Shown here piece by piece: positions 10,478-20,795 of a DNA stretch of 64,000 bases. The notes below the pieces were generated by a model. It was given only the letters and a program-made list of their open reading frames with translations, did not search any database and was not told where the DNA came from. Source of the stretch: Pseudoprevotella muciniphila. Its GTDB lineage: Bacteria; Bacteroidota; Bacteroidia; Bacteroidales; Bacteroidaceae. The position numbers and the translations under genes were made by a program. The stretch is from the NCBI RefSeq assembly GCF_003265305.2, contig NZ_CP033459.1:2356001-2420000 (forward strand), given 5' to 3'. Every line of letters begins with the position of its first letter. The first letter of the stretch is position 1.

Positions 10478-10735
10478 ATGGAAACAAGAAATTTAAGAAA
10501 GACAAGACAGGGTGTTGTTGTTAGCAACAAGATGGACAAGACTATTGTTGTTGCTGCACGTTTCAAGGAAATTCACCCCATTTATGGTAAGTTTGTCTCC
10601 AAGACGAAGAAATATCATGCTCACGACGAGAACAACGATTGCAACATTGGCGATACGGTTCTGATTATGGAAACACGTCCATTGAGCAAGACCAAGCGTT
10701 GGAGACTGGTAAAAATTGTAGAAAGAGCTAAGTAA
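10478..10735 (+). CDS. rpsQ: Small ribosomal subunit protein uS17
   Basis: An 85-residue OB-fold protein binding 16S rRNA helix 11. [18 protein letters not shown] and the later [17 protein letters not shown] are intact. It is the last gene of the S10 block; the spc block follows 2 bp later with no break, so the two are probably cotranscribed. Confidence 0.97.
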   Translation: METRNLRKTRQGVVVSNKMDKTIVVAARFKEIHPIYGKFVSKTKKYHAHDENNDCNIGDTVLIMETRPLSKTKRWRLVKIVERAK

Positions 10736-10737
10736 TT

Positions 10738-11103
10738 ATGATACAAGCAGAATCAAAACTGACAGTAGCGGATAATAGCGGTGCTCGTGAAGCGCTGTGC
10801 ATCCGCGTGCTGGGTGGTACACGTCGTCGCTACGCATCTGTAGGTGATGTTATCGTTGTAGCCATTCAGAACGTCATCCCATCGAGTGATCTCAAAAAAG
10901 GTGCCGTATCAAGGGCTTTGATTGTACGTACTAAGAAGGAAATCCGTCGTGCTGACGGTTCCTACATACGCTTTGATGACAATGCTTGCGTTCTCTTGAC
11001 GAATGCCGGCGAATTGAGGGGAAGTCGTATTTTCGGTCCTGTAGCGCGCGAACTTCGTGCAGTTAACATGAAAGTCGTATCGCTTGCACCTGAAGTACTT
11101 TAA
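10738..11103 (+). CDS. rplN: Large ribosomal subunit protein uL14
   Basis: A 121-residue L14 at the 30S-50S interface. The [18 protein letters not shown] start and the [14 protein letters not shown] core are diagnostic. Confidence 0.98.
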   Translation: MIQAESKLTVADNSGAREALCIRVLGGTRRRYASVGDVIVVAIQNVIPSSDLKKGAVSRALIVRTKKEIRRADGSYIRFDDNACVLLTNAGELRGSRIFGPVARELRAVNMKVVSLAPEVL

Positions 11104-11126
11104 TCCGTAAAACAAAGTATAAAGTA

Positions 11127-11447
11127 ATGAGTAAGTTACATATAAAGAAAGGTGACACAGTTTACGTCAATACCGGCGTGGACAAAGGAAAGACCGGCAA
11201 GGTAATCAAAGTACTTGTCGCAAAGCAACGTGCCATCGTGGAGGGCATCAACATGGTCTCCAAGAGCCAGAAGCCAAGCGCGCAGAATCCGCAAGGCGGC
11301 ATCGTAAAGATGGAGGCTCCTATTCATATTTCTAACCTGAACGTAGTAGATCCCAAGAGCGGCGAGCCCACACGTATAGGTCGTCGTCTCAATGATGCAG
11401 GTAAACTCGTTCGTTACGCAAAAAAATCTGGGGAGGAGATTAAATAA
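11127..11447 (+). CDS. rplX: Large ribosomal subunit protein uL24
   Basis: A 106-residue L24 with an N-terminal KOW motif ([20 protein letters not shown]). It initiates 50S assembly. The stop overlaps the rplE ATG by one base. Confidence 0.97.
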   Translation: MSKLHIKKGDTVYVNTGVDKGKTGKVIKVLVAKQRAIVEGINMVSKSQKPSAQNPQGGIVKMEAPIHISNLNVVDPKSGEPTRIGRRLNDAGKLVRYAKKSGEEIK

Positions 11448-12007
11448 TGAGTAATACAGCAAGTCTTAAGAAAGAATATGCTGAGCGCATTGCGCCAGCC
11501 CTGATGAAGCAGTTCAATTATACTTCTCCGATGCAGATACCTGAGTTGAAGAAAATCGTTATCAACGAAGGTCTCGGTATGGCAACCGCCGATAAGAAGA
11601 TTATTGAAGTTGCTATCAATGAACTGAGTGCCATCACAGGTCAGAAGGCCGTTGCTACGGTCTCTAAGAAAGACGTTGCACAGTTCAAGTTGCGTAAGAA
11701 GATGCCTATCGGCGTTATGGTAACGTTACGTCGTGAGCGCATGTACGAGTTCCTGGAGCGTCTTGTGAGAGTTGCTCTGCCTCGTATTCGCGACTTCAAG
11801 GGTATCAATAGCAAACTTGACGGACGTGGCAACTACACACTTGGTATCGATGAGCAGATCATATTCCCTGAAATCAATATAGATAACATCGAGCGTATCG
11901 TTGGTATGAACATTACTTTCGTAACAACCGCTAAGACAGATGAAGAGGGCTATGCTCTCCTTAAGGAATTTGGTCTTCCGTTCAAAAACGCTAAAAACAA
12001 CCAATAA
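11447..12007 (+). CDS. rplE: Large ribosomal subunit protein uL5
   Basis: A 186-residue L5, a 5S rRNA-binding protein of the central protuberance. [13 protein letters not shown], the [13 protein letters not shown] strand and the C-terminal [14 protein letters not shown] are family hallmarks. It is translationally coupled to rplX. Confidence 0.98.
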   Translation: MSNTASLKKEYAERIAPALMKQFNYTSPMQIPELKKIVINEGLGMATADKKIIEVAINELSAITGQKAVATVSKKDVAQFKLRKKMPIGVMVTLRRERMYEFLERLVRVALPRIRDFKGINSKLDGRGNYTLGIDEQIIFPEINIDNIERIVGMNITFVTTAKTDEEGYALLKEFGLPFKNAKNNQ

Positions 12008-12010
12008 GAT

Positions 12011-12313
12011 ATGGCAAAAGAATCCATGAAGGCTCGCGAGATTAAGCGCGCCAAGTTAGTAGCCAAATACGCAGCCAAAAGAGCCGCATTGAAGGAAATC
12101 GTGAACAAGAGCAACGACCCTGCAGAAGCATACGAGGCAGCACGCAAATTGCAGAAGATACCTCGCAATGCCAACCCTATCCGTCTGCACAACCGTTGCA
12201 AAATTACGGGCCGTCCTAAAGGTTATATCCGAATGTTCGGACTTTCCCGTATTCAGTTCCGCGAGATGGCTTCCCAAGGACTTATTCCAGGTGTAAAGAA
12301 AGCAAGTTGGTAA
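12011..12313 (+). CDS. rpsN: Small ribosomal subunit protein uS14 (zinc-free type)
   Basis: A 100-residue S14 of the long form without the CxxC...CxxC zinc site; the [20 protein letters not shown] core is present with one cysteine only. A 141-bp gap follows before rpsH, the longest inside the spc block. Confidence 0.97.
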   Translation: MAKESMKAREIKRAKLVAKYAAKRAALKEIVNKSNDPAEAYEAARKLQKIPRNANPIRLHNRCKITGRPKGYIRMFGLSRIQFREMASQGLIPGVKKASW

Positions 12314-12454
12314 GAAAGTCTAAGGTAACTCTCCACAGGAAGTCTCTGAAAAGCTGTTATGCTTACAGGATAACCTTCGGAGAGACATAGCAGGAAACAT
12401 TTTTATTATTTAATATTGTCGGGGCAGTCCCGATCAATTAAAAACATTTTTATA
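12314..12454 (+). promoter_or_regulatory. Structured gap upstream of rpsH
   Basis: This 141-bp stretch has no ORF but contains complementary segments, for example gtctct near 12342 and ggagagac at 12380-12387, with gctgttat...gataac between them. In enterobacteria S8 represses the spc operon by binding an mRNA mimic of its rRNA site. A leader just before the S8 gene is a reasonable place for such a site, but the fold is not proven. Confidence 0.35.
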
Positions 12455-12850
12455 ATGACAGATCCAATAGCAGACTATTTGACGCGAGTGCGTAATGCCA
12501 TTATGGCAAAGCACAGAGTGGTTGAAATCCCTGCGTCAAATCTGAAGAAGGAAATCACAAAAATCCTCTTCGACAAAGGATTCATCCTGAACTACAAGTT
12601 TCAGGATGACGGACCACAGGGTAGTATTAAAATCGCCCTGAAGTATAACCCTCAGACACGCGAGAATGCCATTCGCTGCCTCAAACGCGTATCACGCCCA
12701 GGTTTGCGTAAGTACACTGGCTACCGCGAAATGCCACGAGTTATTAACGGACTTGGTATCGCCATCGTAAGTACATCGAAAGGTGTGATGACGAACAAGG
12801 AAGCCAGCGAACTGAAAATCGGTGGCGAAGTATTGTGTTACGTATATTAA
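12455..12850 (+). CDS. rpsH: Small ribosomal subunit protein uS8
   Basis: A 131-residue S8, central to folding of the 16S platform. The start is set at 12455 ([15 protein letters not shown]). The upstream in-frame start at 12416 adds 13 unconserved residues. The C-terminal motif [12 protein letters not shown] is intact. Confidence 0.97.
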   Translation: MTDPIADYLTRVRNAIMAKHRVVEIPASNLKKEITKILFDKGFILNYKFQDDGPQGSIKIALKYNPQTRENAIRCLKRVSRPGLRKYTGYREMPRVINGLGIAIVSTSKGVMTNKEASELKIGGEVLCYVY

Positions 12851-12865
12851 TACAGGAGGAACAAT

Positions 12866-13432
12866 ATGTCAAGAATAGGTAAATTGCCAATTAACATTCC
12901 TTCAGGAGTTACAGTAACGATGAAGGATAATGTAGTGACCGTAAAAGGTCCGAAGGGTGAGTTAAGCCAAAAGGTTGATCCTTCTATCAATGTCTCAATC
13001 GAAGATGGTACTATCACTATGACCATCAACGAAAAGAGTGAAGTTGAGCAGAAGCAAAAGCAGGCTTTCCATGGTCTCTACCGCGCATTGATTAACAATA
13101 TGGTTGTCGGTGTGAGCCAGGGATATAAGAGAGAGATGGAACTCGTAGGTGTGGGCTATCGCGTATCGAATACCGGTAACCTCATGGAGTTTGCACTCGG
13201 TTATACTCATCCCATCTATATTCAACTTCCACCCGAAATCAAGGTTGAGACAAAAACAGAAAGAAACAAGAATCCCTATATTTGTCTCGAATCCTGCGAT
13301 AAGCAACTTCTTGGACTCGTATGTGCCAAGATACGTTCTTTCCGTAAGCCAGAGCCATACAAAGGCAAAGGTATTCTGTATGTAGGAGAACAAATCCGCA
13401 GAAAGTCGGGTAAGGCAGCAGGTGCTAAATAA
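12866..13432 (+). CDS. rplF: Large ribosomal subunit protein uL6
   Basis: A 188-residue L6 with two repeated alpha/beta domains near the sarcin-ricin loop. MSRIGKLPINIPSGV and the C-terminal PEPYKGKGILY are diagnostic. An aggagga sequence 8-14 bp before the start resembles a Shine-Dalgarno site, unusual for this genome. Confidence 0.98.
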   Translation: MSRIGKLPINIPSGVTVTMKDNVVTVKGPKGELSQKVDPSINVSIEDGTITMTINEKSEVEQKQKQAFHGLYRALINNMVVGVSQGYKREMELVGVGYRVSNTGNLMEFALGYTHPIYIQLPPEIKVETKTERNKNPYICLESCDKQLLGLVCAKIRSFRKPEPYKGKGILYVGEQIRRKSGKAAGAK

Positions 13433-13451
13433 TTTTAATTAGGCTAAGATT

Positions 13452-13796
13452 ATGACAACCAAGAAAGAACAAAGACGTATAAGAATCAAATATAGGGTTC
13501 GCAATAAGATCTCTGGTACTGCCGAACGCCCTCGTATGAGCGTTTTTCGCAGTAACAAGCAGATATATGTACAAATCATCGACGACCTCGCTGCCCGCAC
13601 ACTTTGTAGCGCTTCTTCGTTAGGTATGGAGAAGATGCCCAAATGCGAGCAAGCAGGCAAAGTTGGTGAAGCAATAGCAGCAAAAGCACTTGCTGCAGGT
13701 ATCAACGAAGTAGTATTCGACCGCAACGGCTACCTCTATCACGGAAGAGTAAAGGAAGTGGCTGAAGGCGCACGTAAAGGTGGACTTAAATTATAA
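13452..13796 (+). CDS. rplR: Large ribosomal subunit protein uL18
   Basis: A 114-residue 5S rRNA-binding protein. [20 protein letters not shown] and the C-terminal [20 protein letters not shown] fit the family. Confidence 0.97.
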   Translation: MTTKKEQRRIRIKYRVRNKISGTAERPRMSVFRSNKQIYVQIIDDLAARTLCSASSLGMEKMPKCEQAGKVGEAIAAKALAAGINEVVFDRNGYLYHGRVKEVAEGARKGGLKL

Positions 13797-13802
13797 TTGA
13801 TT

Positions 13803-14309
13803 ATGGCAAACAGAATAAACGTAAACAGCGAAGAATTAAAGGATAGACTGGTTGCTATCAATCGTGTAACGAAAGTAACCAAAGGTGGTCGTACCTTCAC
13901 TTTCGCAGCAATCGTAGTCGTTGGCGACGGTAAAGGCGTTATCGGATATGGTCTCGGTAAAGCCGGCGAAGTACAGGCTGCCATCGCAAAAGGCGTTGAA
14001 GCAGCAAAGAAGAACCTTATAAAGGTGCCAGTAAACAAGGGAACCGTTCCTCACGAGCAGTTAGCACGATATGGAGGAGCAGAAGTTCTCATCATGCCGG
14101 CATCAGAAGGTACCGGAGTTGTGGCAGGTGGTGCTATGCGTGCCGTATTCGAAAGCGCAGGCATTAAAGACGTACTTGCCAAGTCGAAAGGCTCATCCAA
14201 CCCCCACAACCTTGTGAAGGCTACTTTCGAAGCCCTTGGTTTGATGCGCGATGCACGTATGGTTGCAGCACAGCGCGGTGTTTCACTTGAAAAAGTATTC
14301 AGAGGATAA
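13803..14309 (+). CDS. rpsE: Small ribosomal subunit protein uS5
   Basis: A 168-residue S5 at the mRNA entry channel, involved in accuracy. The ATG at 13803 ([12 protein letters not shown]) is preferred to a TTG six bases upstream, which abuts the rplR stop. The double-stranded RNA-binding core [17 protein letters not shown] and the [15 protein letters not shown] region are intact. Confidence 0.97.
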   Translation: MANRINVNSEELKDRLVAINRVTKVTKGGRTFTFAAIVVVGDGKGVIGYGLGKAGEVQAAIAKGVEAAKKNLIKVPVNKGTVPHEQLARYGGAEVLIMPASEGTGVVAGGAMRAVFESAGIKDVLAKSKGSSNPHNLVKATFEALGLMRDARMVAAQRGVSLEKVFRG

Positions 14310-14320
14310 GTACAACAACT

Positions 14321-14497
14321 ATGGCAACAATAAAGATTAAGCAAACAAAAAGCCGTATTGGCGCACCCATAGACCAGAAGCGAACACTCGATGCTATGGG
14401 TTTGAGAAAACTCAATAAGGTTGTTGAACTTGAAGATACTCCGTCTGTACGCGGTCAAATCCGTAAGGTTCATCACCTTGTAACCGTCATTGATTAA
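14321..14497 (+). CDS. rpmD: Large ribosomal subunit protein uL30
   Basis: A 58-residue gene read directly from the sequence: ATG at 14321, stop TAA at 14495-14497. The product begins MATIKIKQTKSRIGAP and contains TLDAMGLRKLNKVVE and the VRGQIRKVHHLV C-terminus, all typical of L30. It fills the expected slot between rpsE and rplO. Confidence 0.97.
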   Translation: MATIKIKQTKSRIGAPIDQKRTLDAMGLRKLNKVVELEDTPSVRGQIRKVHHLVTVID

Positions 14498-14519
14498 TAA
14501 ATCCGGAAAATCATTCATA

Positions 14520-14966
14520 ATGGAATTACATAATTTAAAACCTGCAGCAGGCTCAACTCACTCTCGTAAAAGAATTGGTCGCGGTCCCGGCTCTGGCAAG
14601 GGTGGTACTTCAACACGTGGTCACAAGGGTGCAAAAGCACGCTCAGGATACAAGAAGAAGATAGGCTTCGAAGGTGGTCAGATGCCACTCCAGCGCCGTC
14701 TTCCTAAATTCGGTTTCAAAAACATCAACCGAGTTGAATATAAAGGTATCAATGTCTCCACTCTTCAAGCACTTGCAGACAGCAAGGGTTTGACGAAGAT
14801 TGGAATTGAAGAATTGCAGAATGCAGGTATCATCTCCAAGGGTCGTCTGGTTAAGATTCTTGGTAATGGTGAACTCACTGCGAAACTCGAAGTTGCAGCA
14901 CATGCTTTCTCAAAGAAAGCAGAAGAAGTTATTGCTGCAGCCGGCGGGACAGTAACAAAACTCTAA
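14520..14966 (+). CDS. rplO: Large ribosomal subunit protein uL15
   Basis: A 148-residue late 50S assembly protein. The start is at 14520 (MELHNLKPAAGS). The Gly-rich RIGRGPGSGKGGTSTRGHKG segment (18-37) and the GGQMPLQRRLPKFGF stretch are hallmarks. An in-frame start at 14490 overlaps rpmD and was rejected. Confidence 0.97.
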   Translation: MELHNLKPAAGSTHSRKRIGRGPGSGKGGTSTRGHKGAKARSGYKKKIGFEGGQMPLQRRLPKFGFKNINRVEYKGINVSTLQALADSKGLTKIGIEELQNAGIISKGRLVKILGNGELTAKLEVAAHAFSKKAEEVIAAAGGTVTKL

Positions 14967-14988
14967 CAATTAATCCAATCTCACGTCG

Positions 14989-16335
14989 ATGAAGAAAATA
15001 ATCGAGACAATCAAGAACATTTGGCGAATAGAGGACCTGCGCACACGTTTGCTCATCACGTTCCTCTTTGTCGCTATCTATCGCTTGGGTTCTTTCGTAG
15101 TATTACCTGGAATTGACCCTACAGCACTTTCAGCACTGCATGAGCAGACAAGCGAAGGTCTGATGTCGTTGTTGAACATGTTCTCTGGTGGTGCTTTCGA
15201 GAATGCGTCTGTATTCGCACTCGGTATTATGCCCTACATCTCGGCTTCCATCGTCATACAGTTGCTCGCAGTCGCTGTGCCTTCTTTCCAGAAACTACAG
15301 CGTGAAGGAGAGAGCGGCCGCAGAAAAATCAATCAGTACACACGCTGGCTCACAGTATTCATTCTGTTGTTCCAGGCACCTACTTACTTGATTAACCTGC
15401 GTGCACAGACTGCTGGTTCAAACGCATTCCTCGTGGGCGATGGCTTCAACTTTATGCTGACATCGACGCTCATTCTTGCAGCAGGATCTATGTTTATCCT
15501 CTGGCTTGGAGAGCGCATAACGGATAAAGGTGTAGGAAACGGCGTTTCTCTCATCATTATGATTGGTATCGTAGCGCGTATGCCCGGTGCCATCGGTGAA
15601 GAATTCGTTTCAGCCATTTCAGGAGCAGAAGGTGGTGGACTGATCAAGTTCTTGTTCGAAATCATTGCTCTCCTGTTCGTGATGGCTCTTGCCATATTGC
15701 TTACTCAAGCAGTGCGCAAGGTGCCCGTACAGTATGCTAAACGCGTAGAAGGCAATCGTCAGGTAGGTGGTGCACGTCAGTACATCCCGTTGAAACTGTT
15801 TGCAGCAAACGTTATGCCTATCATCTTTGCTCAGGCCATCATGTTTATCCCGATGATGATTGTGAATGCAGGAGCACAGGATGGACCGAGTTGGTTGGGA
15901 CAGCAGTTCCAGGACAACACGTCATGGCTCTACAACATAGTATATGTGATACTCATCATAGCATTCACATATTTCTATACAGCCATCACGATGAACCCTG
16001 TTCAGATGTCAGAAGACATGAAACGCAACAATGGATTCATACCTGGTGTAAAACCTGGTAAACCCACAGCAGATTTCATTGATACGGTCATGTCGAGAAT
16101 AACCCTCCCCGGATCGCTCTTTATAGCAATAATAGCCATACTTCCTGCTTTCGCAAGCATTTTTGGAATTAAGCATGGTTTTGCACAATTCTTCGGAGGT
16201 ACATCATTGCTCATTCTCGTAGGTGTAGTAATCGACACCTTGCAGCAGATAGAAAGCTATATGATGGTTCGTCACTACGACGGTTTGTTGAATTCAGGAC
16301 CGCAAAGATCCCGTTCAAGGGTGAAAGCATACTGA
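14989..16335 (+). CDS. secY: Protein translocase subunit SecY
   Basis: The 448-residue channel subunit of the Sec translocon in the inner membrane. Ten hydrophobic segments are readable. The plug-side LGIMPYISASI, the cytoplasmic GGARQYIPLKL loop and the NPVQMSEDMKR region match the family. It sits between rplO and map, the usual place at the end of the spc block. Confidence 0.98.
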   Translation: MKKIIETIKNIWRIEDLRTRLLITFLFVAIYRLGSFVVLPGIDPTALSALHEQTSEGLMSLLNMFSGGAFENASVFALGIMPYISASIVIQLLAVAVPSFQKLQREGESGRRKINQYTRWLTVFILLFQAPTYLINLRAQTAGSNAFLVGDGFNFMLTSTLILAAGSMFILWLGERITDKGVGNGVSLIIMIGIVARMPGAIGEEFVSAISGAEGGGLIKFLFEIIALLFVMALAILLTQAVRKVPVQYAKRVEGNRQVGGARQYIPLKLFAANVMPIIFAQAIMFIPMMIVNAGAQDGPSWLGQQFQDNTSWLYNIVYVILIIAFTYFYTAITMNPVQMSEDMKRNNGFIPGVKPGKPTADFIDTVMSRITLPGSLFIAIIAILPAFASIFGIKHGFAQFFGGTSLLILVGVVIDTLQQIESYMMVRHYDGLLNSGPQRSRSRVKAY

Positions 16336-16343
16336 TAGTTCGG

Positions 16344-17138
16344 ATGATCTACCTCAAAACGGATGATGAAATAGAGTTGCTGCGAAAAGCCAACTTGTTG
16401 GTTGCAGCAACATTAGCAGAAATAGCAAAAATTGTTCGGCCGGGTGTAACAACCCGAGAAATTGATACACTCGCCGAGCAGTTTATTCGCGACAACGGAG
16501 CCGTTCCCACGTTCAAGGGGTTCCCTAATCCCTACGGACCAGAATTTCCCGGTGCAGTATGCACATCAGTCAACGATGTCGTTGTACATGGCATACCTGA
16601 CGACACTCCGCTAAAAGAAGGAGACTTAGTCTCAGTCGACTGCGGTACGAAGATAGACGGATTTTGTGGAGACTCCTGCTACACATTTTGCGTAGGAGAA
16701 GTCAGAGAGGAAGTAAAGCAATTACTTCGTGTAACTAAAGAATCCCTCTATAAGGGCATTGAACAAGCAGTGCCAGGTCATCGCATCGGCGACATAGGTT
16801 CGGCAGTTCAGCAGCATGTGGAAGCATACGGCTACGGAGTGGTGAGAGAAATGACAGGCCATGGCATAGGCAGAGAAATGCACGAAGAACCATACGTTCC
16901 AAACTATGGTCGCAGAGGAAATGGCAAAGCGTTGAAAAATGGTATGTGCATAGCCATCGAGCCCATGATAACCATGGGATCAAGAGAAATCTTCTTGCTT
17001 GAAGACAGGTGGAGCATTGCCACTCAAGACAAATTGCCAGCGGCCCATTTCGAACACACTATCGCTATCCATCATGGTAAGCCTGACATACTTTCATCAT
17101 TCGAAGAAGTAGAAAAAATAGAACAACAGCAACATTGA
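16344..17138 (+). CDS. map: Methionine aminopeptidase type I
   Basis: A 264-residue cytosolic metalloenzyme that removes N-terminal methionine from nascent proteins. The metal ligands are D99 and D110 (SVDCGTKIDG...D), H173 (TGHGIG), E206 (IEPMI) and E237 (FEHTIAI), with H82 as the substrate-side histidine. It lies 8 bp after secY and 3 bp before infA. Confidence 0.97.
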   Translation: MIYLKTDDEIELLRKANLLVAATLAEIAKIVRPGVTTREIDTLAEQFIRDNGAVPTFKGFPNPYGPEFPGAVCTSVNDVVVHGIPDDTPLKEGDLVSVDCGTKIDGFCGDSCYTFCVGEVREEVKQLLRVTKESLYKGIEQAVPGHRIGDIGSAVQQHVEAYGYGVVREMTGHGIGREMHEEPYVPNYGRRGNGKALKNGMCIAIEPMITMGSREIFLLEDRWSIATQDKLPAAHFEHTIAIHHGKPDILSSFEEVEKIEQQQH

Positions 17139-17141
17139 TAT

Positions 17142-17360
17142 ATGGCAAAACAAGCAGCAATAGAACAGGACGGGACCATCGTTGAAGCACTCAGCAATGC
17201 TATGTTCCGTGTAGAATTGCAAAACGGCATCGAAATTATCGCGCATATCAGCGGTAAAATGCGTATGCACTACATCAAAATCCTCCCCGGAGACAAGGTT
17301 AAGGTGGAAATGAGCCCATACGACCTTACAAAGGGAAGAATCGTTTTCAGATACAAATAA
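17142..17360 (+). CDS. infA: Translation initiation factor IF-1
   Basis: A 72-residue OB-fold protein that occupies the ribosomal A site during initiation. The family patterns [35 protein letters not shown] and [11 protein letters not shown] are complete. Confidence 0.98.
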   Translation: MAKQAAIEQDGTIVEALSNAMFRVELQNGIEIIAHISGKMRMHYIKILPGDKVKVEMSPYDLTKGRIVFRYK

Positions 17361-17372
17361 AAAAAGCAAAAT

Positions 17373-17489
17373 ATGAAGACAAGAGCATCTTTGAAGAAGC
17401 GTAGTGCCGACTGCAAGATTGTACGTCGCAAGGGACGCTTATATGTAATCAACAAGAAAAACCCCAAGATGAAGACACGTCAGGGGTAA
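17373..17489 (+). CDS. rpmJ: Large ribosomal subunit protein bL36 (zinc-free type)
   Basis: A 38-residue gene read from ATG 17373 to TAA 17487-17489. It begins [15 protein letters not shown] and ends NPKMKTRQG. Only C14 of the classical C-C-C-H zinc site remains: position 11 is Ser, and the third cysteine and the histidine are replaced, so this is the C-minus form. Confidence 0.96.
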   Translation: MKTRASLKKRSADCKIVRRKGRLYVINKKNPKMKTRQG

Positions 17490-17518
17490 TCCAAAACAGA
17501 CAATAATAAAATCATAAT

Positions 17519-17899
17519 ATGGCAATAAGAATTGTTGGTGTCGATTTACCTCAGAATAAACGAGGCGAAATCGCGTTGACCTATATTTTTGGAATAGGTC
17601 GCAGTAGCGCAGCCAAAATCCTGGATAAGGCTGGCGTGGACAGAGGCATCAAGGTGCAGGATTGGACCGACGAACAGGCAGGTCGCATCCGCTCTGTCAT
17701 CGGTGAAGAGTTCAAGGTTGAAGGTGACCTGCGCTCTGAAATACAGATGAACATCAAGCGATTGATGGACATCGGTTGCTATCGTGGTGTACGTCATCGT
17801 AACGGACTTCCGGTACGCGGACAAAGCACAAAGAATAATGCCCGCACACGTAAGGGTAAGAAAAAAACTGTTGCTAACAAGAAAAAGGCTACTAAATAA
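17519..17899 (+). CDS. rpsM: Small ribosomal subunit protein uS13
   Basis: A 126-residue S13 of the 30S head, bridging to the 50[10 protein letters not shown]-like start ([18 protein letters not shown]), the helix-two-turn-helix and the C-terminal [19 protein letters not shown] are intact. Confidence 0.97.
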   Translation: MAIRIVGVDLPQNKRGEIALTYIFGIGRSSAAKILDKAGVDRGIKVQDWTDEQAGRIRSVIGEEFKVEGDLRSEIQMNIKRLMDIGCYRGVRHRNGLPVRGQSTKNNARTRKGKKKTVANKKKATK

Positions 17900-17909
17900 T
17901 AAATAAACT

Positions 17910-18299
17910 ATGGCAAAGAAAACAGTTGCAGCAAAAAAGAGAGTTGTAAAGGTTACTGCACAGGGACAACTTCATGTTCACAGTTCCTTCAACAACATCA
18001 TTGTGTCTCTTGCAAATAGTGAAGGTCAGATTATTTCATGGTCAAGCGCCGGAAAGATGGGCTTCAGAGGTTCAAAAAAGAATACTCCCTATGCAGCGCA
18101 AATGGCAGCACAGGATTGTGCTAAAGTAGCCTACGACCTCGGTCTGCGCAAAGTAAAGGCATACGTCAAGGGTCCTGGCAACGGTCGTGAGAGCGCTATT
18201 CGTGCCATTCACGGTGCCGGTATCGAAGTCATCGAGATCGTTGACGTTACTCCACTGCCACACAATGGCTGCCGTCCTCCTAAAAGAAGACGTGTATAA
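17910..18299 (+). CDS. rpsK: Small ribosomal subunit protein uS11
   Basis: A 129-residue S11 of the 30S platform. [12 protein letters not shown], the [10 protein letters not shown] loop and the [18 protein letters not shown]-terminus are diagnostic. A 94-bp gap with a small CAGCA/TGCTG hairpin precedes rpsD. Confidence 0.98.
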   Translation: MAKKTVAAKKRVVKVTAQGQLHVHSSFNNIIVSLANSEGQIISWSSAGKMGFRGSKKNTPYAAQMAAQDCAKVAYDLGLRKVKAYVKGPGNGRESAIRAIHGAGIEVIEIVDVTPLPHNGCRPPKRRRV

Positions 18300-18393
18300 T
18301 TATCTTTATCAATCGTAATTAACAGCATGCACTTCTGCTGTGAAAGTAGATGGGCAAATCATCAACAGACAATAAAAAATACAATAAAAGAAT

Positions 18394-19002
18394 ATGGCAA
18401 GATACATTGGACCAAAGTCTCGTATAGCCCGCAAGTTCGGTGAAGCAATCTTCGGACCGGACAAAGTACTTTCTAAGCGTAATTATCCTCCTGGCCAGCA
18501 TGGTAACAACCGCAGACGCAAAACGTCTGAGTACGGCATCATGCTTGCTGAGAAGCAGAAGGCTAAGTACACTTATGGAGTCCTTGAAAAGCAATTCCGT
18601 AACATGTTCGACAAGGCTGCAAAATCTTCAGGCATTACCGGTGAAGTTCTGCTTCAGAACCTTGAATGCCGTCTCGACAATGTAGTCTATCGTCTCGGAA
18701 TAGCACCAACACGTGCCGCAGCACGTCAACTCGTCAGCCACAAGCACATCGTAGTTGATGGAAAAGTTGTCAATATTCCATCTTATAGCGTAAAGCCCGG
18801 CCAAATAGTTGGTGTAAGAGAGAAAGCAAAATCTCTCGAAGTAATCGCTGATTCACTCGCCGGTTTCAACCACGGCAAGTATCCATGGATAGAGTGGGAT
18901 GAAAGCAGCAAAGCAGGTAAGTTCCTTCACAAGCCCGAGCGTGCTGATATCCCAGAGAATATCCGTGAACAGCTGATTGTCGAGTTGTACTCTAAGAACT
19001 AA
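18394..19002 (+). CDS. rpsD: Small ribosomal subunit protein uS4
   Basis: A 202-residue primary 16S-binding protein. The S4 RNA-binding domain has [10 protein letters not shown] and [15 protein letters not shown] (about 92-125). The N-terminus lacks the cysteines of zinc-containing S4. In E. coli S4 represses the alpha operon; the gap upstream could host an analogous site, but none is evident. Confidence 0.97.
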   Translation: MARYIGPKSRIARKFGEAIFGPDKVLSKRNYPPGQHGNNRRRKTSEYGIMLAEKQKAKYTYGVLEKQFRNMFDKAAKSSGITGEVLLQNLECRLDNVVYRLGIAPTRAAARQLVSHKHIVVDGKVVNIPSYSVKPGQIVGVREKAKSLEVIADSLAGFNHGKYPWIEWDESSKAGKFLHKPERADIPENIREQLIVELYSKN

Positions 19003-19121
19003 TAATCTTGACAGACCCCGGAGCCGACCATTAGTCGTCGCGTTCCTACTCTTAAATCTTAGAGAAAGAAGTGCGTGAGCATTTCATATTAAAACTCCCA
19101 AACAACAAAAAACAAATTCAA

Positions 19122-20114
19122 ATGGCGATATTAGCATTTCAAAAACCAGACAAAGTAGTTAAAATCGAAAGCGACGACAAGCATGGCGTATTCGAATTCC
19201 GCCCCTTGGAGCCAGGTTTCGGTGTGACAGTTGGCAATGCTTTGCGTCGCATCTTGCTTTCATCTCTCGAAGGATATGCCATCAATACCATCAAAATAGA
19301 AGGTGTTGACCATGAGTTTGCTTCAATTCCCGGGGTGAGAGAAGATGTAACCAACATTATCTTGAACTTGAAGCAGGTACGTTTCAAGCGTACAGTGGAT
19401 GATGTCACTGAGGATAAAGTCTCTATCGAGGTAGCAGACATGAATGAATTCAGAGCAGGCGACATCTCCAATTATCTCAATGGATTTGAAGTGTTGAATC
19501 CTGAACTCATTATTTGCCATCTCGCCAAGAAAACTTCAATGAAGTTGGAACTCACCATCAACAAAGGTCGTGGCTACGTGCCTGCTGATGAAAACAGAGA
19601 GTTCTGCAGCGAAATCTCGCAAATTGCAATAGACTCCATCTACACCCCCATCAGAAATGTGAAGTATAGCGTAGAGCCCTATCGTGTAGAGCAAAAGACT
19701 GACTATGACAAGTTGGTGCTCGATATTACTACTGATGGTTCCATTTCTCCGCAAGATGCGCTTAAGGATGCAGCAAACATCCTGATACAGCATTTCGTAT
19801 TGTTCACCGACAACGAGAACTTTGATGGTAAGCGTCCGGATGACCCAAGCGATGAAATTGGCGAAACTGAGTTGAGGATGAGAAAACTGCTCAAGACAAA
19901 ACTCACCGACATGAATCTTTCCGTTCGTGCCATTAACTGTCTCAAGGCTGCTGCAATTGATACGCTCGGCGACCTTGTTCAGTATTCGAAGGCCGACCTT
20001 CTGAAGTTCAGAAACTTCGGAAAGAAATCGCTTACCGAACTCGAGGAAATGCTTGCAAACTTCGAATTGAGCTTTGGAATGGATATAAGTAAGTACAAAT
20101 TAGATAAAGAATAA
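19122..20114 (+). CDS. rpoA: RNA polymerase alpha subunit
   Basis: A 330-residue alpha subunit. The N-terminal dimerisation domain carries [14 protein letters not shown] (about 35-48); the C-terminal domain (about 250-330) has the [12 protein letters not shown] and [15 protein letters not shown] helix-hairpin-helix. The start at 19122 ([12 protein letters not shown]) is preferred to a GTG at 19071 that adds unconserved residues. The gene lies 119 bp after rpsD. Confidence 0.97.
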   Translation: MAILAFQKPDKVVKIESDDKHGVFEFRPLEPGFGVTVGNALRRILLSSLEGYAINTIKIEGVDHEFASIPGVREDVTNIILNLKQVRFKRTVDDVTEDKVSIEVADMNEFRAGDISNYLNGFEVLNPELIICHLAKKTSMKLELTINKGRGYVPADENREFCSEISQIAIDSIYTPIRNVKYSVEPYRVEQKTDYDKLVLDITTDGSISPQDALKDAANILIQHFVLFTDNENFDGKRPDDPSDEIGETELRMRKLLKTKLTDMNLSVRAINCLKAAAIDTLGDLVQYSKADLLKFRNFGKKSLTELEEMLANFELSFGMDISKYKLDKE

Positions 20115-20122
20115 TACTTGAA

Positions 20123-20713
20123 ATGAGACATAATAAGAAATTCAATCACCTGAGTCGTACTGCATCTCACAGAAAGGCAATGCTTGCCAATATGGCTTGC
20201 TCTTTGATTAAGCACAAGAGAATTACTACGACTGTGGCTAAAGCAAAAGCACTCAGAAAGTACGTGGAACCGCTCATCACTAAGAGCAAGACTGACATCA
20301 CGAATTCTCGCCGTGTAGTATTTAGCAAACTGCAAGACAAACAAGCTGTAACTGAACTCTTCCAGGAAGTGGCACAGAAAGTGGCAGACCGCAATGGCGG
20401 CTACACACGTATCATTAAGTTGGGCTTCCGTCCAAGCGATGGTGCTGATATGTGTTTCATTGAACTCGTTGATTACAATGAAGCAATGGCAAAGACACAG
20501 AAGAAGACCCGCCGCTCACGCCGTAGCCGCAAGGCAACAACAGAGGCTGCTCCTGCCACTGCAGAAAATGTAGTTGAGGAAGCACCTGTAGCAGAAGAAG
20601 CACCAGTTGAAGCACCTGCAGAAGAAACTCCAGTTGAAGCACCTGTAGCAGAAGAAGCACCAGTTGAAGCACCTGCAGAAGAAACTCCTGCTGAAGAGGA
20701 AAAGGCTGAATAA
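20123..20713 (+). CDS. rplQ: Large ribosomal subunit protein bL17 with acidic C-terminal extension
   Basis: Residues 1-120 are a normal L17 ([20 protein letters not shown], then [19 protein letters not shown]), which sits near the exit tunnel. The protein continues to 196 residues with a basic [11 protein letters not shown] patch and then a Glu/Ala/Pro/Val tail made of imperfect repeats. At DNA level a 51-bp direct repeat with a 57-bp period occurs at 20581 and 20638. Such low-complexity tails can change length by slippage. Last gene of the supercluster. Confidence 0.96.
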   Translation: MRHNKKFNHLSRTASHRKAMLANMACSLIKHKRITTTVAKAKALRKYVEPLITKSKTDITNSRRVVFSKLQDKQAVTELFQEVAQKVADRNGGYTRIIKLGFRPSDGADMCFIELVDYNEAMAKTQKKTRRSRRSRKATTEAAPATAENVVEEAPVAEEAPVEAPAEETPVEAPVAEEAPVEAPAEETPAEEEKAE

Positions 20714-20730
20714 ATCAACCTCATAATTGT

Positions 20731-20768
20731 AATAATCCCGAGTCAGGAAACGATTCGGGATTATTTCT
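20731..20768 (+). terminator. Terminator of the ribosomal supercluster
   Basis: An aataatcccga/ttcgggattatt stem around a 12-nt loop, followed by a short T-rich stretch, lies 18 bp after rplQ. It also faces the end of the convergent gene at 20796. Confidence 0.85.
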
Positions 20769-20795
20769 ATGTATATATCCAGCACTTTGTTTATG

